Shown here piece after piece: positions 61,491-64,000 of a stretch of 64,000 bases of DNA (position 1 is its first letter; each line of letters begins with the position of its first letter). A program made the translations under genes and the position numbers. Under the pieces are notes generated by a model that was not told the origin of the DNA, made no database searches, and saw only the letters and a program-made list of their open reading frames with translations. The DNA comes from JAWKWH01 sp965204295 (GTDB lineage Bacteria > Pseudomonadota > Alphaproteobacteria > Rhizobiales > Rhizobiaceae), in NCBI GenBank assembly GCA_965204295.1, contig OZ241973.1, forward strand, positions 682,001 to 746,000, in the 5' to 3' direction.

Positions 61491-62272
61491 GATTTGTCTC
61501 TTCTGAAACTATGTGGTTTTTTCGCTCTGAATGCCTCCACGCCCGCCGCCAGGTCCTCGGAGCCGGCCGCCAGCGCTCCCGCGATCGCATCGATGATGCG
61601 TTCGCCCTCCTCGCCTTCCGCCGCGTTGATCATCATCTTGGTCAGTTCGGTGGCGCGCGGACTGCGATCGCAAACCGCCGAGGCCAATTCTTCCGCCGCG
61701 GCAATGCCGATACCGGCGCCGACAACGCGATCGACAAGTCCGTTTGACAGCGCCTGTTCCGCCGACAGGATTTCGCCGAACACCGCCATACGACGAACGA
61801 TCTGCGCACCGAAGCGCCGAACCGTTCGCTGGGTTCCGGACCATCCGGGCACCACACCCAGTCCCGCTTCGGGTTGCCCCACCCTGATGTGCTGTTCCGC
61901 AATCCGGTAATCCGCGCAGGCGGCAAGTTCCAGGCCGCCGCCCAGCGCATCGCCGTCCAGAACCGCGATCACCGGCTGACGAAGCCGGGCAACCGCGTCA
62001 AACGCCATGTGCCCCTCGCGCACCCAATGACGACCAAACGCCTCCGGTTCCATCCGGCTCCAGGCCCCGATGTCGCCACCGGCGCAGAAGGCCTTTCCAT
62101 TTCCCGACAGGATGACGACATGAATCCCGTCATCATGCTCGATTTCGCGGCAGCGATCGGCCAGTTCGGCGATCATTGACATATCGAGCGCATTCAGTTT
62201 TTCCGGGCGATTGAGCCGCAGGTGCGCAACGCCGCTCCCGACCTGCAATTCGACAAGCGGCGTCTTGCTCAC
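61487..62272 (-). CDS. Enoyl-CoA hydratase/isomerase family protein
   Basis: Crotonase-fold enzyme of 261 residues acting on an acyl-CoA ester. LNRPEKLNALDMSMIAEL at the start, the oxyanion-hole segment AFCAGGDIGAW and DGDALGGGLELAACADYRI with the first catalytic glutamate are present, and EAGLGVVPGWSGTQR has the second. The GTG at 62272 overlaps the CoA-transferase stop (GTGA) and gives the normal N terminus (SKTPLVELQVG); an ATG at 62308 would overlap that gene by 40 bp. It likely adds water to the product of the acyl-CoA dehydrogenase. Confidence 0.9.
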   Translation of the reverse strand: MSKTPLVELQVGSGVAHLRLNRPEKLNALDMSMIAELADRCREIEHDDGIHVVILSGNGKAFCAGGDIGAWSRMEPEAFGRHWVREGHMAFDAVARLRQPVIAVLDGDALGGGLELAACADYRIAEQHIRVGQPEAGLGVVPGWSGTQRTVRRFGAQIVRRMAVFGEILSAEQALSNGLVDRVVGAGIGIAAAEELASAVCDRSPRATELTKMMINAAEGEEGERIIDAIAGALAAGSEDLAAGVEAFRAKKPHSFRRDKS

Positions 62273-63840
62273 AACGACAAACCCATCGGCCCGGGCCGGA
62301 AGAGGCAAGGTTCCATTTCGCGCAAATCGTCGGCTACGGCAAGCGGAGCCGCCGCCCGGTCAAGGACGTCGCGCCGCAGATCGATTCCCGGCGCGATCTC
62401 GGTAACGACAAGCCCGTCGGCGGTAAGCCTGATGACGCACCTTTCGGTAATGTATGTCGCTTCCTGCCCTTGCGCCACGGCCCGCCGGCCGGAGAACGAA
62501 ACCTGATCGACCTTTGGTACGAACTTGGCGATTTTGCCCTCGCTCTCAATGACGATGCGACCGCTCTCGACGCTCATCCTGGCTCCCGCGTTGAAATTGC
62601 CGGAGAATATAATCCGCTTTGCCCGGGTTGTGATATCGACGAATCCGCCGGCTCCCGCGGTGCGGTGCGGCGTCGCGGCCAGTCGGGACACGTTGACCGA
62701 TCCCTCCGCATCCACCTCAAGGAACGAGAGCAGCGACGCATCGAACCCTCCCGCCTGGAAATAGGAGAACTGATGTGGCGATGCGACAAAAGCCTCGGCG
62801 TTGGCCGAACAGCCGAACTTGAAATCGAGCAGCGGAACCCCGCCAACGGCGCCCTGCTCGATGACCCAGGTCACCGCGCCGTGCCGGCCCTCTTCAAGAA
62901 GGATGCGCGGAACGTTGGCCGATACCCCGAACCCTATATTCACGGCCCATCCCCGCCTGAGCTCCCGTGCGACACGCCGCGCGATGATTTTTCCGACACC
63001 GAATTCGGGCACGCTGAAACTGTCCAGAGGTCTTGTCAGTTCGCCGGATATCGCCGGGTCATAGACGGTCGCCGTCGTCTGCAGCATGTCCGGCGCCTCG
63101 ACCACGAAATCGACCAGGATGCCCGGCACATGCACATCGTGAGGGCGTATGGAGCCGGATTGCGCCACCCGGCGCACCTGCGCGATCACCTTGCCGCCGG
63201 TATTGTGCGCCGCCAAAGCCATTTCCAAGGCGCCCAGATATGCGCCCTCGGATTCGAAACTCAGATTGCCGCGCTCATCGCCGGTCGTCGCGCGAATAAT
63301 GGCCACATCGGGTTTTATTGCCGGGAAATAGAGCCACTCCTCGTTTTCGAACGTCCGGCGCCGAACGATAGGTTCGTTTCGCGCCGCATCGTTCATGGCG
63401 CACCCGTCCTGATCGGGATCGACAAAGGTGCCCATGCCGACCTTCGTCAGTACGCCCGGCCGGTGTCCGGCCGCCTCGCGCAGCATGTCGAACACGATCC
63501 CGGAGGGTATATTGTAAGCGGCGACCTCGTTGTTCGCGATCATCCGCCAAATGAGTGGCGGTTCGGCGCTTGACGGCCCGGAGGGATAAGAACCACCGAT
63601 GATGCGCCCGAGGCATCCGGTTTTTGCGATGTGATCAATGCCTTTCGTTCCGAAGAAATCTCCGGCCGCGATCGGGTGAATTGTGGTCAGATCAATCGGA
63701 TGGCCTGTTTCGTCGAAGCGGTTTCCGAGCGCCTGAAGAATGGCGTCCGGGCAACACAGGCCGCTGGAGGAATTGACCGCGACCACCGCGCCATCCGAAA
63801 CGGCCGAGACCGCTTCTTCCGCTGTCACCTGCTTTGTCAC
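62269..63840 (-). CDS. Acyl-CoA:acetate/3-ketoacid CoA-transferase, fused alpha-beta
   Basis: Family I CoA-transferase of 523 residues with both subunits in one chain. The glycine-rich alpha half shows TKVGMGTFVDP, IRATTGDERGNLSFE. The beta half carries the catalytic glutamate in VTWVIEQGAVGGVPLLDFKFG (E-x-G-x-x-G-G-x-P). It activates an organic acid by moving CoA from acetyl- or succinyl-CoA. It is the first gene of a leftward operon with the enoyl-CoA hydratase and Dabb genes. The GTAAC-N6-GTTAT repeat lies 33 bp upstream of the ATG at 63840. Confidence 0.93.
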   Translation of the reverse strand: MTKQVTAEEAVSAVSDGAVVAVNSSSGLCCPDAILQALGNRFDETGHPIDLTTIHPIAAGDFFGTKGIDHIAKTGCLGRIIGGSYPSGPSSAEPPLIWRMIANNEVAAYNIPSGIVFDMLREAAGHRPGVLTKVGMGTFVDPDQDGCAMNDAARNEPIVRRRTFENEEWLYFPAIKPDVAIIRATTGDERGNLSFESEGAYLGALEMALAAHNTGGKVIAQVRRVAQSGSIRPHDVHVPGILVDFVVEAPDMLQTTATVYDPAISGELTRPLDSFSVPEFGVGKIIARRVARELRRGWAVNIGFGVSANVPRILLEEGRHGAVTWVIEQGAVGGVPLLDFKFGCSANAEAFVASPHQFSYFQAGGFDASLLSFLEVDAEGSVNVSRLAATPHRTAGAGGFVDITTRAKRIIFSGNFNAGARMSVESGRIVIESEGKIAKFVPKVDQVSFSGRRAVAQGQEATYITERCVIRLTADGLVVTEIAPGIDLRRDVLDRAAAPLAVADDLREMEPCLFRPGPMGLSL

Positions 63841-63872
63841 ACGCTCAGTCCTTCAACAAAAAGGCACCGTAA

Positions 63873-63888
63873 GTAACTAAATAGTTAT
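63873..63888. promoter_or_regulatory. GTAAC-N6-GTTAT operator, site 3
   Basis: GTAAC (63873-63877), spacer TAAATA, GTTAT (63884-63888), upstream of the CoA-transferase operon. Same architecture and 6-bp spacer as sites 1, 2 and 4. Confidence 0.6.
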
Positions 63889-63971
63889 TATAATATGCCC
63901 CTGTATCCTCTACGAATCAACCGCTTAATCATCGATCGTTCAAATTCCCCGTCCAAAGGGTTTTCTTTCAG

Positions 63972-63987
63972 GTAACTATATGGTTAT
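63972..63987. promoter_or_regulatory. GTAAC-N6-GTTAT operator, site 4
   Basis: GTAAC (63972-63976), spacer TATATG, GTTAT (63983-63987), 99 bp from site 3, followed by a purine-rich AAAAGGAAAA at the window edge. It probably controls a divergent plus-strand gene that starts just outside the window. Confidence 0.55.
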
Positions 63988-64000
63988 AAAAGGAAAAACA

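Noticed and set aside
1..64000. tRNA, rRNA, CRISPR arrays, prophage or intact insertion sequences
   Set aside because: None was recognised by eye: no clover-leaf T-arm motif in a plausible context, no regularly spaced repeats and no complete transposase or integrase.

Overview
The window is a GC-rich alphaproteobacterial chromosome segment, most likely Hyphomicrobiales (Rhizobiales)-like. This rests on the gene order (pyrG-secG-tpiA facing ppiD-trpD-trpC-moaC-moeA), the GltX with a HIGN-type motif, an alphaproteobacterial family-4-like uracil-DNA glycosylase, UgpBAEC, ETF-ubiquinone oxidoreductase and many catabolic enzymes of organic acids. No tRNA, rRNA, CRISPR array, intact insertion sequence or phage gene was seen.

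Layout. 1-7.1 kb: the end of a peptide/opine-type ABC importer (two permeases and one fused double ATPase), then an MmgE/PrpD protein and an MttB-family methyltransferase. 7.2-13.3 kb: an enolase-superfamily enzyme and a ThDP enzyme on the minus strand, a truncated aldehyde dehydrogenase, then preT-preA for reductive pyrimidine breakdown. 13.5-20 kb: ETF-QO, a secreted protein, uracil-DNA glycosylase, cytochrome c, a HalD/BesD-like oxygenase and an MFS carrier. 20-35.4 kb: a patchy region where intact genes (aminotransferases, GNAT, NicO/DUF1007 metal module, amidase, SCP2, GFA, YebC) alternate with debris: a Hint-domain pseudogene, two near-identical copies of an AT-rich 1.14-kb module encoding a secreted protein, a possible LysR scrap, a ppx tail, and a maeB gene with at least four lesions. 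A candidate small RNA lies beside the ppx tail. 35.5-41.6 kb: gltX, an MFS carrier, and a 1031-residue ABC-like protein with a ruined ATPase site and a C-terminal cyclic-nucleotide-binding-like domain. 41.7-45.9 kb: ugpBAEC. 46-54.7 kb: the housekeeping block. 54.8-64 kb: a catabolic region with acyl-CoA dehydrogenase, SDR, DUF993, a TIM-barrel isomerase, an aldo/keto reductase, a broken MaoC dehydratase, CoA-transferase, enoyl-CoA hydratase and a Dabb protein.

The strongest new signal is in the last region. Four copies of the inverted repeat GTAAC-N6-GTTAY (first arm ATAAC in one copy) lie at the two divergent promoter regions that drive these genes, so the 54.8-64 kb block looks like one regulon for an undescribed acid or sugar-acid degradation route through CoA esters. 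Other notable points are the duplicated secreted-protein module that carries its own promoter, the pseudo-ATPase ABC protein, and the density of gene remnants, which suggests ongoing genome decay or frequent rearrangement.
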